64,000 nt of DNA from the NCBI GenBank assembly GCA_025716815.1, contig JAIXMN010000022.1, positions 124,001-188,000 on the forward strand, read 5' to 3'. This DNA comes from Dichotomocladium elegans. Lineage: Eukaryota > Mucoromycota > Mucoromycetes > Mucorales > Lichtheimiaceae. This document shows positions 47,408 to 59,082 of the stretch, piece after piece. Below the pieces are notes generated by a model. The model did not search any database. It was not told the DNA's origin and saw only the letters and a list, made by a program, of their open reading frames with translations. The stretch's first letter is position 1. Every line of letters starts with the position of its first letter. The translations under genes and the position numbers were made by a program.

Positions 47408-48304
47408 TTATTTATCGTCCTCGTCACCCCAGCTCTCGCCACCAAGTAGGCTTGATTCGGAGGATAGCCATCCGTCATCAATGAATTCCTCATTCTCGTC
47501 CATTCGATTCTTTCTGTCTTCGTCTTCTATTTCCTCCTCCTCCTCCTTCTCTGTATCAGTACCACTAACTTCGCTGTCTCTTTGGATCTGCGAAAGCGAT
47601 GGTTTTTGCGTCTGGTACTCGTCCTGGTTGGTATCGTCATAGTAGTACTTATCACCCTGTGGTTCCACCGATGCTGTTTTTGTTTCGTCGTCGTTTGGTA
47701 GGATCACTTTGAAGGGGTACTTGTGCTGCTCACATGCGTTGTATTGTCAGTTACCTTTGCGCATCTGTGACAACCCATATCTGGAAGGAACGGCACGAAC
47801 CGCTAATAGATAGACCGTATCGCCGTTATGAACCTCGACCTCCTTATTTTGCGGTAGATTCTTTTCGTGCAAGAGGGACGGGTTGGATCCAAGCTAGCAT
47901 AATGCAAAACCGAAGCACACACGTATATAGAGAAAGAGAGAGAGCTTACTCAGAGCGCGGGAAACATAACACCACCGCCTTCCACTTTCTCTCTCTTCTC
48001 TATTTTCTTTTACTCGTTGAACAAAGCAACGCCCATCGTTGAGTAAAGTGAAACGAACTACCATCATTGGATGTCAGCGAAGCCAAGATTAAAAAGCCAG
48101 GACTCCTCCCCAGAGACACGCGTGCATTGAGGTAGGGCATGGGTGGTGGTGGGGGAAAGTGGAAGGTGTGTTTGGCTTGCCTTGCTTATGGCTTACATGC
48201 CGATCGTCAATGTCAAAACGAGGACCTCTGCCGACATCGATTGGGATTTCTGGTTCCAGAGGAATAGGTTTGCCAGAATCTTCGTTGAGAATAATGGCAG
48301 CCAT
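47408..48304 (-). CDS. FHA-domain protein with acidic tail (PNKP/APLF-like)
   Basis: The start MAAIILNEDSGKPIPL leads to DVGRGPRFDIDDRHVSHKQ, which has the GRG and (R)HVS phosphothreonine-binding motifs of FHA domains. It looks closest to the PNKP/APLF type. A downstream exon gives SNPSLLHEKNLPQNKEVEV and HNGDTVYLLA. A 75-nt intron then joins HKYPFKVILPNDD, matching the last FHA strands. The C-terminal half is very acidic (EKEEEEEIEDEDRKNRMDEN) and ends GGESWGDEDDK. APLF-type proteins act in DNA break repair, and their acidic tails bind histones; that role is inferred. Exon borders in the middle (about 47900-48190) could not be settled; a stretch reading LILASLTSNDGSSFHF may belong to it. Confidence 0.68.
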
Positions 48305-48393
48305 TTATTTGATACGTATTTCTGGACACCAAAAGGGGGGGATTGGGAGGGGGGCAGGAGTGGACGGCTTTTTTGGGTGGTTGGGGCCAATTT

Positions 48394-49951
48394 CTAAAGA
48401 TGAGGCTTCGCTGCCCGCAGCTCGTCCTGGGTAGCCATTCTTGTATTATCGTCCTCTGCATTTAGCTGCAGCTGCACCTGGTCTCCCATTTTGGCGCGAA
48501 GTCCATCGTACGTGGCGTCTTTTGCCTGTCTATCCATGGTGCGCCATGCCCATGCGCGGCTGTAATCGGAGTCGATGCCTTCGATAACGTGGCAGATCTT
48601 GAAACCCAAATTCGGAAGGAATCTTTTTTCGGGGTCAGCTTCCGGCGTGGTCTCTCTCCCCTCCCAACCCATCTTACTTCATCCCATGCCCTGAGTCACC
48701 CGAGGCAATAATCAGGTTCTTAAGTTGTGGGTGGGGCGTCACTAGAAAGTGGCCATCAGCCGAGTCACAGTACCAGCACGTCCGTGCATAGACAATGTCC
48801 AGGGTGGACGAAAAGGGAAAGAACCGGTTGAGGAAGGCACGGAACTGACGGAGGGCCATGATTGGAATCGTGTCTTTTGGGTTGCTCACCTGTGTGCGCG
48901 GAACAGATATCTTATCAGAGTCGCGCAGGTTGAGGTAGCCGCGCGAATGGTGACCGATCTTGATGATACCGTCGCTGTTTGGAGCAAAGCCGTAATAGCC
49001 TGTCGACGACAAGTTTCCTGACCATACGCCAGGCTCGGTACCGTACCGCTCGAGCAATGGCGCTGGAAGCTGGAACTGGACCACGGTCTGTGCGGTCGCG
49101 ATCAACTTATCCTGCATGTCGACGAGTCCTGGAGTCCATGCGCCGGTCGCCAGCACCACCAAGTCACAAAGGTGCGTCTCGCCATCCTTTGTCCGGATCC
49201 CTGCCACCTCCTGATCCTTGTCCTTGTAAACAAATTCAGTCATCGTCCCTGCTTTCTCGCCAAGCACAAAGTGGACGCCGTTCGCAACACATTTTCGATA
49301 GCAGTGCTTGATGGCCTCGGTCGAGTTACACCAACCTACGAACATAAGGATCTCATCAACTGCTTCTCCCTGCTCCTTTTTTATTTTAGGTACCTCCCAG
49401 TTTGTTTAGATACGCAACGTTGAATCCATTGGCCACAGCGTCCTTGAAGATCGGAAACCGGTCCGCAATGCTCGCCGGGGTCGGCAACTCCTCGATCGCA
49501 TGGCCATAGCCAGCCTCGCGAATGCACTGCATACTCTTGAGCTCAAATTCGGTAAAAGAGCCATTCTCACCCATCATCAGAACGCCTGTTTCATGATAGA
49601 CCGGACTTTCACCCTCTGCAGCCCGTTCTTCGTTCCACTCGCGCCAGATGGAGTAAGTTTCGATCATCAGATGCATGTACAAAGGCTCGTCGGCATAGTC
49701 CATGCGTACGATCTTGTTGATGTCTTTTTGTTTTTTTTTTGGGGGGGGAAGTCATTATCTGGTATGGAAGCTTTACGTACGTAGGTGTTACCTGTAGATG
49801 CAGCATCAGGGGCTGGAATCGACTGACGGTCAAAAACCCATATATCATAATGCTTGTCTGCTTTAGACGACAAGGCATACGCGGTGGATAATCCAAATGC
49901 ACCACCGCCAACAATGATGATCTTGGAGCCCGGGACAGGCGGAACATACAT
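48394..49951 (-). CDS. FAD-dependent amine oxidase (sarcosine/pipecolate/saccharopine oxidase family)
   Basis: The N-terminal Rossmann motif is SKIIIVGGGAFGLSTAYAL. Later pieces are MDYADEPLYMHLMIE, TGVLMMGENG, VNSTEAIKHCY-like WCNSTEAIKHCYRKC, DLVVLATGAWTPGL and STGYYGFAPNSDGIIKIGHH. The C-terminal part has ARTCWYCDSADGHFLVTPHP and ASGDSGHGMKFLPNLG. These fit the MSOX family (sarcosine, L-pipecolate, fructosyl-amino-acid and L-saccharopine oxidases). The first Cys of CWYC aligns with the covalent flavin cysteine as I know the family. The C-terminus HL shows no clear peroxisomal PTS1. Four to five exons, about 450 aa. Substrate cannot be assigned. Confidence 0.88.
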
Positions 49952-50642
49952 TTTTGTATGGTGAGAAACGAGAGGAAAGGTGCTTTGCAATAGGTGGGGG
50001 ACGACATAATTTAAGCATACGGCTTGTGATGCGTTCATCTGATGTTACACCGGGACACTGACAGCAGATTAACTGGTTGGTTCAGGGCATGATGTCTCTC
50101 CACTCTTTTCCCTCCCCAACCCCAATCCCCTCTAGTACGAAGCAGGAGCTTTATCAGAAGGTGTATGTCCTTGACCGATCTCTTGAAAAGCGCCCAATAA
50201 CTAACAGTAGCATGGGAAATACAATAAGCAGCAGTACATCTAATGAGCAGTCGGTCTTGTATAGACGAACGAGATCCAAAGAAGGAGATGTAGGTGAACC
50301 AATCGGCATCGTGTGTTTCCCAACCTGCATGTAACCCTTCTGCCTAGAGTTAGCAACCCGAAAATGGGGCCCTCTTGACAGTATGCGTGTTCCATGTCAG
50401 GGTCTATCTCTCCAGGTGGACGCGTGGGGTCAAACACAATCCTCGAGAGAGCCTCATGTCGCGCGAGATAACTTGTACATTAGCATCATCCTCGTGCTAT
50501 ACTGAGGGCCATACAGCTGAGAAACGAACACGAAAGACCAACGGCTGAATGTATATCTTGGCCGAAAGGCTTATATTCCCCCACCCAACAGGAAGAAAAA
50601 TAGAATTTGCAATCCGAATAAAGCTAGTACCAGTACATTACA

Positions 50643-50693
<51 letters not shown>

Positions 50694-52630
50694 AACAGAC
50701 GTATCAATCTAACTGTGGAACGTTCGTGAAAAAAAAAAGATGAGTCGGCTAAATACAATACGCGGATGGCGCCACCGATAACCATGATTGAAAATGTATG
50801 TACATGTAGCTGTGCAGTCACGTTCATCCAGCCATGTGCTTCTGATCAATGCATCATTCCTACGTTCCTCGCTCTTGCCAAGCAATCAGATCAAGAAAAA
50901 AAAGAACCCCAGCCTCCAACTAAACGTGGAGAAATGTCCTGATTGGGACCTACTATACGCGAATTAAAAAAAGAAAAACGGTCTACTATTCGTTTCCATG
51001 CCAATGACTCATGTATCAAACCATGGTTTGGATGCCTCATCTCCTTTTGAGCAAAGTGCCATAATCTGAAGTTATCGTCAATGAAAACAAAAACTGAAGC
51101 AAAGCACATGGCCCAGCTTCAGATGTCCCATGTCTAAAGAGGGTTGCATTGCAAGTTCGGAGGAGAACGCCACGTAATACTGCATGTCCTTGGCCTAGGT
51201 CATACTGTTGTTCGCGCGGCTGGCTGAGCTGGTTTACGGTACGTTCCATCGGACATGTCAAACAGCAAACGGTGATCCTCTGGGATCCAGAACCCGTAGC
51301 GCAATCCGCAGCAGCTCCTGTGGATGGCACGCACGGCCACAGTCTACGCTGATGGTGTCTGCATATCATCCGAGAGCCATGAAAAAAGAGAGGGGGGGGG
51401 CGAGATATGGCCCCTCCCCCCATGAACGGCCGCGCGGGATACGCAACCGCCATCTCCGACCATGTAACTGAAGCACTTTTTGATGCACACGTGCGTGGAT
51501 GATGCAAAACATCTGTGCTGAGGTGCGTTGTGTCCATGCAGTCGGAATCCAAAACAACGGCTTTCTTTCGCTCCTGGATTTAGGGCCCTCTTTCAATGGC
51601 TAAAGGCCGGTGCCAAGGGTGGAACGAGAAAGGACTAGGCAATGCAGTATTCCAGGTCATCAAGATCTATTCTTGCTTAATCTTTTGCAGCAAGCGCCCG
51701 GCTTTTTCGGTGCTCTCGGCCCCGATGCTTGACTCATGCGATAAGAGCACTCTATTTTTTTTATAAGAAGAGCATTTCTACTAAACTAAAGTGTGGCTTA
51801 GAAAGTTGCTGAATCATGCATAGAGCCATAACTTGCATAGTGTTGCATGGTGTAAATAAAGTGGGGGAGAGCACATGCACCCCATGCACAGCATAAAAAT
51901 ACTTTGCATCTCTTTTTTTTTTTTTTACAGAGTCTAATGCCCAGTGGTGGTCACGACCCTCCATTGTAGTCTAGCTTTCCAAGACACCCTCATATACACG
52001 TATAACTGGAACTGGCAAATTGTTTTGAGCCCCATAAACGGATAGGTGTGAAGAAGTCAAAGATCGCTGTTTGCGCTAGTAACAGACACGCCTAGCCTTC
52101 AGTCACACGCTGCGGTGCAGCTACGTACAGTATCATACACCTGACGAAGGAACTGACAGGTTGAAAGCTCGTTCTGGGGGAGGGGAGATGACCAATGAGT
52201 AAGAACGGTATTTGTCTTCATCTCTCGGTCAGCAGCACATGGTAGGTCCCTGCTTCGGCCGTTTCTTACAAATCCTGTCAGGGTCCACTTTGAACCGCGA
52301 CAGTCAGTGCCGAATGAACTTCTAGAGCGCCTCGGGGAAATATCAAGGTAGTATGAGAACGGCTCATGCTTGTCGTTGAAATAGGTCACAAGGCCAACAA
52401 GAGTGGCGCGCCGCTCAGCAAGTGCATCAGAAGGTCCTCGAGCCGATGGATTGTCAGGATATGCAGAATCAACCACTTCCATTTTAGTACCTGGGCTGGG
52501 AAAAAGAGAGGTGGGGTCAGGTAAGTAGGAACTAAGGTTGGAAAAAAGGAAAGGCGTGGTTTAACACCCCGTTTGTGCATGTCGAGATCCTGCTTCTTCT
52601 CTTCTTCATCGCAACTGTATTTTACCGACC
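49952..52630. other. 2.7-kb spacer without a firm gene
   Basis: Two intronless open stretches exist. At 51037-51552 (minus, 171 codons) the frame is also largely open on plus, and the protein looks unlike any family. At 52099-52482 (minus, 127 codons) the frame starts MEVVDSAYPDNPSARGPSD and could be a small orphan or a 3' exon. A (TA)n(TG)n microsatellite lies at 50648-50693. I support neither open stretch as a gene beyond that. Confidence 0.35.
50648..50693. repeat. (TA)n(TG)n microsatellite
   Basis: A run of TA dinucleotides passes directly into TG dinucleotides over about 46 bp. Confidence 0.9.
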
Positions 52631-54394
52631 ATGTATTTTATGTTCGAGGCGTTCCACCGGAGGGTAATGTTGCATCTGTATGAAAGACATCCTCGCGCGC
52701 TCCCGTTTCTGTCCATCTTATCAAGTCAACTCTCTAGCCACTGGAATCAAGGGCGCTGGCGTACACTCGCATAACATTTGCGGTGGTGTTCACGATTCTC
52801 TTCTTTGTATACTGCGGATATTTGATCAATCAGGTCAGTCTATCTGATGAAAAATCCACGACGATGATGTTAACATCCTTACCCTCCCGCCAGATCAAAT
52901 TTGACAACCCACTCCTGCGTCTGTCGACTGAGCATATAAAAGACGAGTATGAAATGCCTCACGTTGAAGTGTGTGCTCAAAATACGACGCTGACATTTGT
53001 GCGGTGCGATCTAATGTACATGAACTGGAGCACGATCTCGACACCGGACTGTTACAAGTACATCCGTTTCGGTACTTTTTTACCCACCGACGTTTCGCGC
53101 TGTTATCTCTTTGAGTCAAACGGCACCATCCATTACGGCGTGAAGGACCCGAGCCTCTATGCGGCCGACGCCACACAGATAAGGCGTGTCGACATCTATT
53201 GGAAAATCGATTCCATTCAGAATATTACGGCTGCCAGCGTCGGTATTCCTGCGATTACCATGATGCTATATGATATTCGTTTCAGTCGGTGGAACGAGAT
53301 GTCAGCCAACATGATTCCTCAGCAGGTCAGGACGCCAAGATTTCGCTGCGGGCCCCCCCGCGAAGGCTGATCTTACTGTAAATCGCAATAGGCTATATTT
53401 GAGAATGAAATGGCACAAGGAAACTATCGATCGACATCTACGCAGAACTATACCAGTACCATCTTCTTCACCCCTTCGAAATACAGAGCAATTCGTCCTG
53501 GCGATGCTGGATCTCTGATGGGCTTTGTAAGTCATTCATCTCCTTCTCTTGGTTGTAAACAAGTACAGGAGGGCAACTGACACACGTAGCCTCCAAAACC
53601 CTAGGCACCACAATATGTGGACATCTACACCATTACAGCCACACAACTTGACTGGCCCATCCATATCGCAGATAATCCAGATATACAAAATGGGGCATGT
53701 ATTGTCCAAGAGAACGCAGCGGCTTGTTTCGCGGCTGCATATGAGATCGGCTGTCTTGTGAGTAAAACTAATGAGCAAGATTGTGTTTTTTTTTATGGGT
53801 TGGTAGGTGTACCAGGGTCTGTTTTCGGTACAGCTCGCGAAAACTACATATGAGGTCCAGGTGAGAGAATGAGTTGAATCGTCCTCCCCTCTTACTTACG
53901 GACGGGCTGTGTAACAGACTGAGCAGCGGCAGCATACGCTCCTGTCGGCCATTGCGCTCGTTGGCGGCGCGTACGGGGTGATCATCACAATGTATACGCT
54001 GATGTTTGGCATGGTGCGGCATTCTCCATGGGGTGCTGCACACCAGATCCCACTTAATATGATACGGATCTATGACACGATACACGGATCCCGCGCTGCG
54101 AGTGGCAAGGCGCAGAGCAATGGCGACCAAGAGAATAGGAGGACAATGACATGGAAACATTATCTGTTCAGGCGAAGCTTTTTCATACCAAGAGCATCAT
54201 CATCATTATCTACAGCGTCTGCGGCGGCCCCACAGGCGCGAAATGCAGGCGGCGGCGGCAGCAGCGGCAGCAAGAGGACCGACGACGCGGGTGGGGAGGG
54301 CGGCCGGCTCTCCCAGGACCCAGCGACGATCATGCTGACAACAGAACACTTACATCCGCTCAAGATGGCGCATCAGCAAGGGGGCGGCGGCGGC

Positions 54395-54428
<34 letters not shown>

Positions 54429-54760
54429 CCCCCATCGTGTGTAACACCGCAGACAAGTCGGACGGCCACGCGCTCACCATGGACCGGCTGAACCATCTGC
54501 AAAATTTATGCGAGCGGCTTATTGATGAACAAGAAAAGAATAACCGACGGGTGGCACAATTCGAGGACCGTCTCTTTGAGATACAAGAGGTCCTTCGGCA
54601 ATATTATATCAATATGGACTATCTGGACTGCGTGCGCGACATGCGCCGCAGACGGCCACAAAGTTCGTGGAACGGACATGGGAGGACAAGGATGTCAAAT
54701 AGCTCATTGGGCGGATGGCTGCTTGCCGGAGATGAAGAACATTACCAGCAGCAGGCCTAG
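52631..54760 (+). CDS. Large predicted membrane protein with N-glycosylated lumenal domain (function unknown)
   Basis: Exon 1 starts at 52631 (MYFMFEAFHRR) and splices in phase 0 to PLESRALAYTRITFAVVF, since the following exon lacks its own ATG. A first membrane helix (FAVVFTILFFVYCGYLI) is followed by about 300 lumenal residues with NTT, NWS, NGT, NIT and NYT sequons and several cysteines. A second helix (LLSAIALVGGAYGVIITMYTL) leads to a cytosolic tail. The tail has Ala/Gly/Ser runs encoded by GGC/AGC repeats and a coiled coil (LCERLIDEQEKNNRRVAQFE). Mucoromycete genomes have such two-helix proteins, as I recall, but no function is known to me. Its stop is 37 bp from the convergent small gene. 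Confidence 0.8.
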
Positions 54761-54797
54761 GAGGGGGGGGCGGGTGGAAGGGTTTTATTCATCATGA

Positions 54798-55229
54798 TTA
54801 TAATATGGACGAGCCCCATCGCTCTGCTGCGGGTCGGTACATTGCTGTCATTCCAGAACATATATTGCTGTCGAATTCTTGTGCTGATTTGACGACAGAG
54901 GTGGAATAGCCGCCCGACGCTTCATTGTAGTGCGCAAGCGTCATTCCTAGCGGTGGTGTCTTGGATCTGCTAGGCTGCGGTAGGGGCATCGACGCGTCGG
55001 TGGGTGGCGGAGGCATGAAGTGGGTTAGGCTGATGATATGTTCTCGCTGGTCCAGGATAGGCGTTTCTGGAATCGGTCGTTTCAAGGGCACCGACTAATA
55101 GATACGTGCACAATCAATTACCGCTTGTCTACAATCATATATATCCAGGTGCGGAGGGAAGGGGCCAAGTACCTCTTCTGTATCAGGTGCATTATCGTTG
55201 TTTCTTCGCTTTTTCGTCTGATCAGACAT
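54798..55229 (-). CDS. Small orphan protein (about 117 aa)
   Basis: Exon 1 begins at 55229 (MSDQTKKRRNNDNAPDTEE, GTACTT donor). It joins in phase 0, after a ..attag acceptor near 55095, to SVPLKRPIPETPILDQREH. The rest is Pro/Ser-rich, with ISLTHFMPPPPTDASMPL and KTPPLGMTLAHYNEA, and ends ERWGSSIL. The lysine/arginine-rich start could be a nuclear signal. No family was recognised; codon use and the clean join support a real gene. Confidence 0.6.
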
Positions 55230-55400
55230 TGAACGGAATGAAAAAGAGGAGCCGCCCCCACTTCCCCCTCCCATGTGGAAAAGGGCGTCTCGCCCTTTTT
55301 TTTTTTTTCTCCCGTCTGTCGATCTGTGACTGATTCTTTGCAGGAGTCACACCTGCCGTTGCCATAAACAAAAAGGCAAACCCATTGCTCAAGGGAGACA
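55230..55400. other. Promoter side of the small orphan gene
   Basis: A short region with a C/T-rich tract and a poly-T run at 55297-55308, ending where relic copy B begins. Confidence 0.3.
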
Positions 55401-56493
55401 TACTTTTATTGCCAATCAAGTTTGCGTTATGCGATCATGGGTATCACGCCATCAGTAGATAGTATTTCGGGTTCAGTACAGGGATGTTTGCAGGTCGAGT
55501 CTATTTGGTGTCACATAGCAGGCTGTATGGCTCTCCATTCGTTAAATGGAGGGTGGCCAAGTCTCTTGCTTATCGCATCTTAACCCTGCGATAACAGGGC
55601 CGGGAATTTCTTTAGAGGGGGATTGCGAGAGTCAGCCTTTGCGTTAGTCATGCGCTCGTGACTTCCTGTCAAAGAAGCAGCAGTTATTGTTCCTTGCGTT
55701 TCACAGACTTGGCAGGTGCCAGGTCACTTTTCACCATCATCCTGGGACTTGGCATGTGGGGAACTGTTCAGGAATTTCGCCATTGAACTCGGAGGATGTG
55801 TCTAAAGTTAAGCACGGCCTCCGTGTCTCGGTTCCCAAAGCCCACGGTCGAAACGATCCCGTAACCTCTTCCATGGACTTCAAACAATCTAGGTTTGGAC
55901 ACCTTAGAAGCCTCATGGCATTTAACTTTAGGACGCTTTGCTCGCTGCCAATGGGGGACACGCTTGAAGGACTTTAGGCGGCTGGAGCATTCGGGGAATA
56001 GGTCACGGAGGTACGACACTCGTCGATCAAATAAAGCCTGAACGCATGCCTCTTGAACATTTTCCGCCAACCCTTGCCGTGGATGGATTCATGGTTAAAC
56101 GGGGCATGGGTGCAGTCCAATTTCCCATGACAAGTATGGTGTCCCTTCCGAATCTGTGTCGTATTATCTGCACTAGTCTAGCATCTGCCCTGGCTCTGGT
56201 TGATATAAGCAGAGAGACGCAATTTCCGATGGAGCGGATAGTTGTGCGCCTCATGATCAGCAGTATAGGGATGCTCGACGCTTTCCCCTTCCTCGGGCCT
56301 CGACGTTAGATCTGGCAGCATTGACGGTGTTGTGGGGAGTTCTGTGCAAGCCTTAGTCTCGGCCTCGCGGATAACGTTTTCGTCACCATAACAATCCTTG
56401 ACGATGTCGCGCAATTTCATAGGCTGCTCCACGGCTAAACTATATTCATATTCCGCGAACACTTGCTGAATAGCCGAGAAAAATCCCCAATAG
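55401..56493 (-). mobile_element. Relic copy B of a Fanzor/TnpB-like (RuvC nuclease) element
   Basis: This copy aligns with 18265-19419. On minus it reads, in successive broken frames: VEQPMKLRDIVKDCYGDENV, AHNYPLHRKLRLSAYIN, ADARLVQIIRHRFGRDTI, VMGNWTAPMPRL, HGKGWRKMFKRHAFRLYLID, ECRTS, then a frame of 100 codons with PECSSRLKSFKRV and GNRDTEAVLNFRHIL. The IDE-x-RTS block corresponds to the RuvC-II glutamate, CxxC to half the zinc ribbon, and NRD to the RuvC-III aspartate of TnpB/Fanzor proteins. Frameshifts separate nearly every block, and the first zinc-ribbon Cys reads Phe. It is thus a pseudogene that keeps two recognisable catalytic positions. Fanzor assignment is my inference from motif order. 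Confidence 0.65.
55570..55594. repeat. Hairpin in the non-coding 3' flank of relic copy B
   Basis: TTATCGCA and TGCGATAA form an 8-bp inverted repeat around CTTAACCC-type loop bases, at the position matching the hairpin at 18481-18505 in copy A. Confidence 0.7.
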
Positions 56494-58278
56494 ACAGCTC
56501 AACTTTCTGCTGCAGATTGACCGCTATAAGAGGAGCCTATGTTACACGAACCTGGTCTGCCAAAATAGAGGGGCGTCGCTTCCATGGGCCCCCAATGACA
56601 AAGTACAATGTTGCATTCCTCACACATGGACACCCTTGTCTCACGCGAAACAGAAGATGGGGGGGGTATGTATACACATTGATCGTTCCTTTGGCTTGAC
56701 GGAAAAAAAAAAAACAGAATCGTTCAAGAGGGGTGGCGTTGTAGTTGCGATTCCAGGTTTTAATACTACCCCAACTGAAGCGCGCGCGCGCGCGAGAGAG
56801 AGAGTGTGTGTGAAGGGGGGGGTGAAACACCGTTCTGACCCGGGTAGACGGGTGGATTTGGCCCAGTGGAGGGTGATCCTCATTCAAAGTAGGCAGAAGG
56901 GCCACCCGGTGGGGAAGAGAGGAGGAGGATGATAAGCACGGAGGTTTCGGTCACGTGAGTCAACATCTACTCCATGTTCGGGGGATGCATAAAATGAAAT
57001 AAACAATGGATTCAACCCTCCCCGGGTTCAAAACTCTTGATAGAGAAGTTGTGATTGCCTCGGCTCATGAACTTCAGGTTTTGTTCTCGTCCCACGGCTG
57101 CTTTTATAATGCACGTTATCAATCAGATGATCCGTAATGATGCGATGGCCCCCCACTCCATCCAAATATACCGCGCCTCGCTTCGCATCTCTGATGGAGC
57201 ATATGGAGATTGATCCTCTACTGCGTGGGAGGGGACGTAGTCAAGTTATAGATATATATACCTACATACAAAAGGCTTTCATCAGGCACATAGTCCTTTA
57301 GCGTTCCCCCCACCCCGCCTCCTTCTTTGTTCCGCGGAGAAGCGATATAACCAGAGCAGAAGGGTGGGAGACGTGCATATCAAGCACAGAGAAATGTTCC
57401 TTGCACGTTCTACGAATCCAACGCCGTGTGATACATGTTTACAGGCCACAAAAACAGCAGCTCTTGTCAACTTTCATTGCCCTCTCTTTCTCCCTGTTAG
57501 TTACACATAACAAGGGGGGGTATTGCAGCAAAGAAAGAAGAAATGATTCCTCTTCAAAATGATAACACAAGAGACTGTCTATACCTAAAGCATCTAAACC
57601 AATAGTTGTTGTGCAACAGGAACACGCAAACAACTTCCTCTCCCACCCCCACCTCCTTTTTTTTCGTTTGGGGTCACAAACAGACCACCGCAAGTCAGTT
57701 GGTGGGAGACGCGGACAGTCTGATGATGACACTGGTTACGCATCCGTTTAATGTAGCCTATTACATAAGGGCGGCAGTACGATAGAACAGGGGCCACAAA
57801 GATGTACTGTACCGAAGCTATCTGCAAACATGTTGTATTTATGTATGTCATGTATATGTATATTCTGTGGAGGTCAAAAACAGCGTACTATGCTCAGTCA
57901 AAAAAAGGGTCACGAGCGCTACGCTATACAGGCTGTCATGTCAGATGACAGCGAAGACGATGGTGATGGTTCCTAGGACTGCTCAAGGCAGGTATGTAAA
58001 GCACCGAGTTCCATATGCAAGTGGGATCCAAAAGGGAGACATCCCTCAAAACCTGCTTCAGAAGCAAGACTGTAAAACGTGTCGCATGTGTTTGCGTCAT
58101 TCTCAAGCAGGTTCGTCGTAATGCGTCTCACTTGGTCCCATATTGCTGATAACACAGCAGATGATGCTGCAGTACCGGGCATGGCTGGGTGATGGCTGGG
58201 GATACTAAACGCCTCGTTTAAGACCAACAGCAAAGATGCATCCCGTCCGGGCACAGGCTCTCTCTCTCTGTGCCTCTC
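56494..58278. other. 1.8-kb spacer without a firm gene
   Basis: Simple repeats include (CG)n(AG)n(TG)n at 56779-56812, G-rich runs, and poly-A near 56702. On minus, 57973-58254 is open and reads ITTNLLENDANTCDTFYSL among others. It might be a downstream exon of the gene at 58279, but no acceptable intron joins them (the obvious one would be under 30 nt). Confidence 0.35.
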
Positions 58279-59082
58279 TCACATTACATACCTATCAAGA
58301 TTCCGTCGTCGACGTCTTGTAAACTTGACTTCGCCACTCAAGCTCGTCGTCGTCTGAGTCCCTCCTGTGTCTTCGTCGACAAAATGTAGGGAGTCTACTT
58401 CACCACCGGCGACTGTGGGTCTAAAGGACGGGGTTGATGACATCGACCGTGACGGCCTGTGTGATTCATCTTGCTGCTGCTGCTGCTCCGGCGGCGTGAC
58501 GGCAAAGGACGGAATAGTGATCCCGCCGTGAGGGAGCAAGATATTAGGCATGCTATCGCATTCCGGCTCAAAGTCTGCCTCGCGCGCTCGTATTATCCGA
58601 TGCATTGCCCTCGCAAAGGACGAGGGGGAGGAGCCAGCCTCCTCTTGAGAGACATCTGACGAGAGACCCGGGTCGTCGTCCATAAATGTCCCTGTTCCAT
58701 CATGGGCGGGAAGATTGCTGAATTCCTGCCGCCCCGTCGACATTTGTGTGTCTAGATCTGAAAAAGATTCTGTGTCCGATGGACGAAAGGACGCTAGCGA
58801 TTCCGGTTCGGACGGGTCAAAATGGGTGGAGGCTGAATCGCGCCGGGTATTAACACGTAGCGAAGAAGAGCTGGGTGAGGACGAGGCCACGGCAGAGCTA
58901 ATTATATGCCAATCGTTATCTGAGTCTGACGCTGATGCCGGCGGAGGAGGAAGCCTTGGTGACAGTATGAGATTGGAGGTAGCAATCGTTGACTCGTCTT
59001 CCTCCTTTTCAGAGTCATATCGCAATAAAGGAGAGGAATGTTGAAATCGTCGCTGTCGCCTCTGCTGTTGCGCAAACGCCAT
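58279..59082 (-). CDS. Ser-rich, probably disordered protein (possibly incomplete at the C-terminus)
   Basis: The 267-codon frame starts MAFAQQQRRQRRFQHSSP and is rich in Ser, Asp, Glu and Pro with a poly-Gln run (EQQQQQDES). It includes NDWHIISSAVASSSPSSS and FSDLDTQMSTGRQEF, and ends SLSGEVKFTRRRRRNLDRYV. A GTATGT donor lies at the Arg codon before the stop, so another exon probably follows. No domain was recognised. The basic RRRRR cluster near the end could precede a membrane segment or be a nuclear signal. Confidence 0.55.
   Translation of the reverse strand: MAFAQQQRRQRRFQHSSPLLRYDSEKEEDESTIATSNLILSPRLPPPPASASDSDNDWHIISSAVASSSPSSSSLRVNTRRDSASTHFDPSEPESLASFRPSDTESFSDLDTQMSTGRQEFSNLPAHDGTGTFMDDDPGLSSDVSQEEAGSSPSSFARAMHRIIRAREADFEPECDSMPNILLPHGGITIPSFAVTPPEQQQQQDESHRPSRSMSSTPSFRPTVAGGEVDSLHFVDEDTGGTQTTTSLSGEVKFTRRRRRNLDRYVM

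Noticed and set aside
51037..51552. 171-codon intronless frame on minus
   Set aside because: The opposite strand is also largely open, composition is atypical, and no family resemblance was seen. Most likely chance.
57973..58254. Open minus frame as the C-terminal exon of the 58.3-59.1 kb gene
   Set aside because: The only joining intron would be under 30 nt, too short for these genes, and the peptide has no recognised domain.
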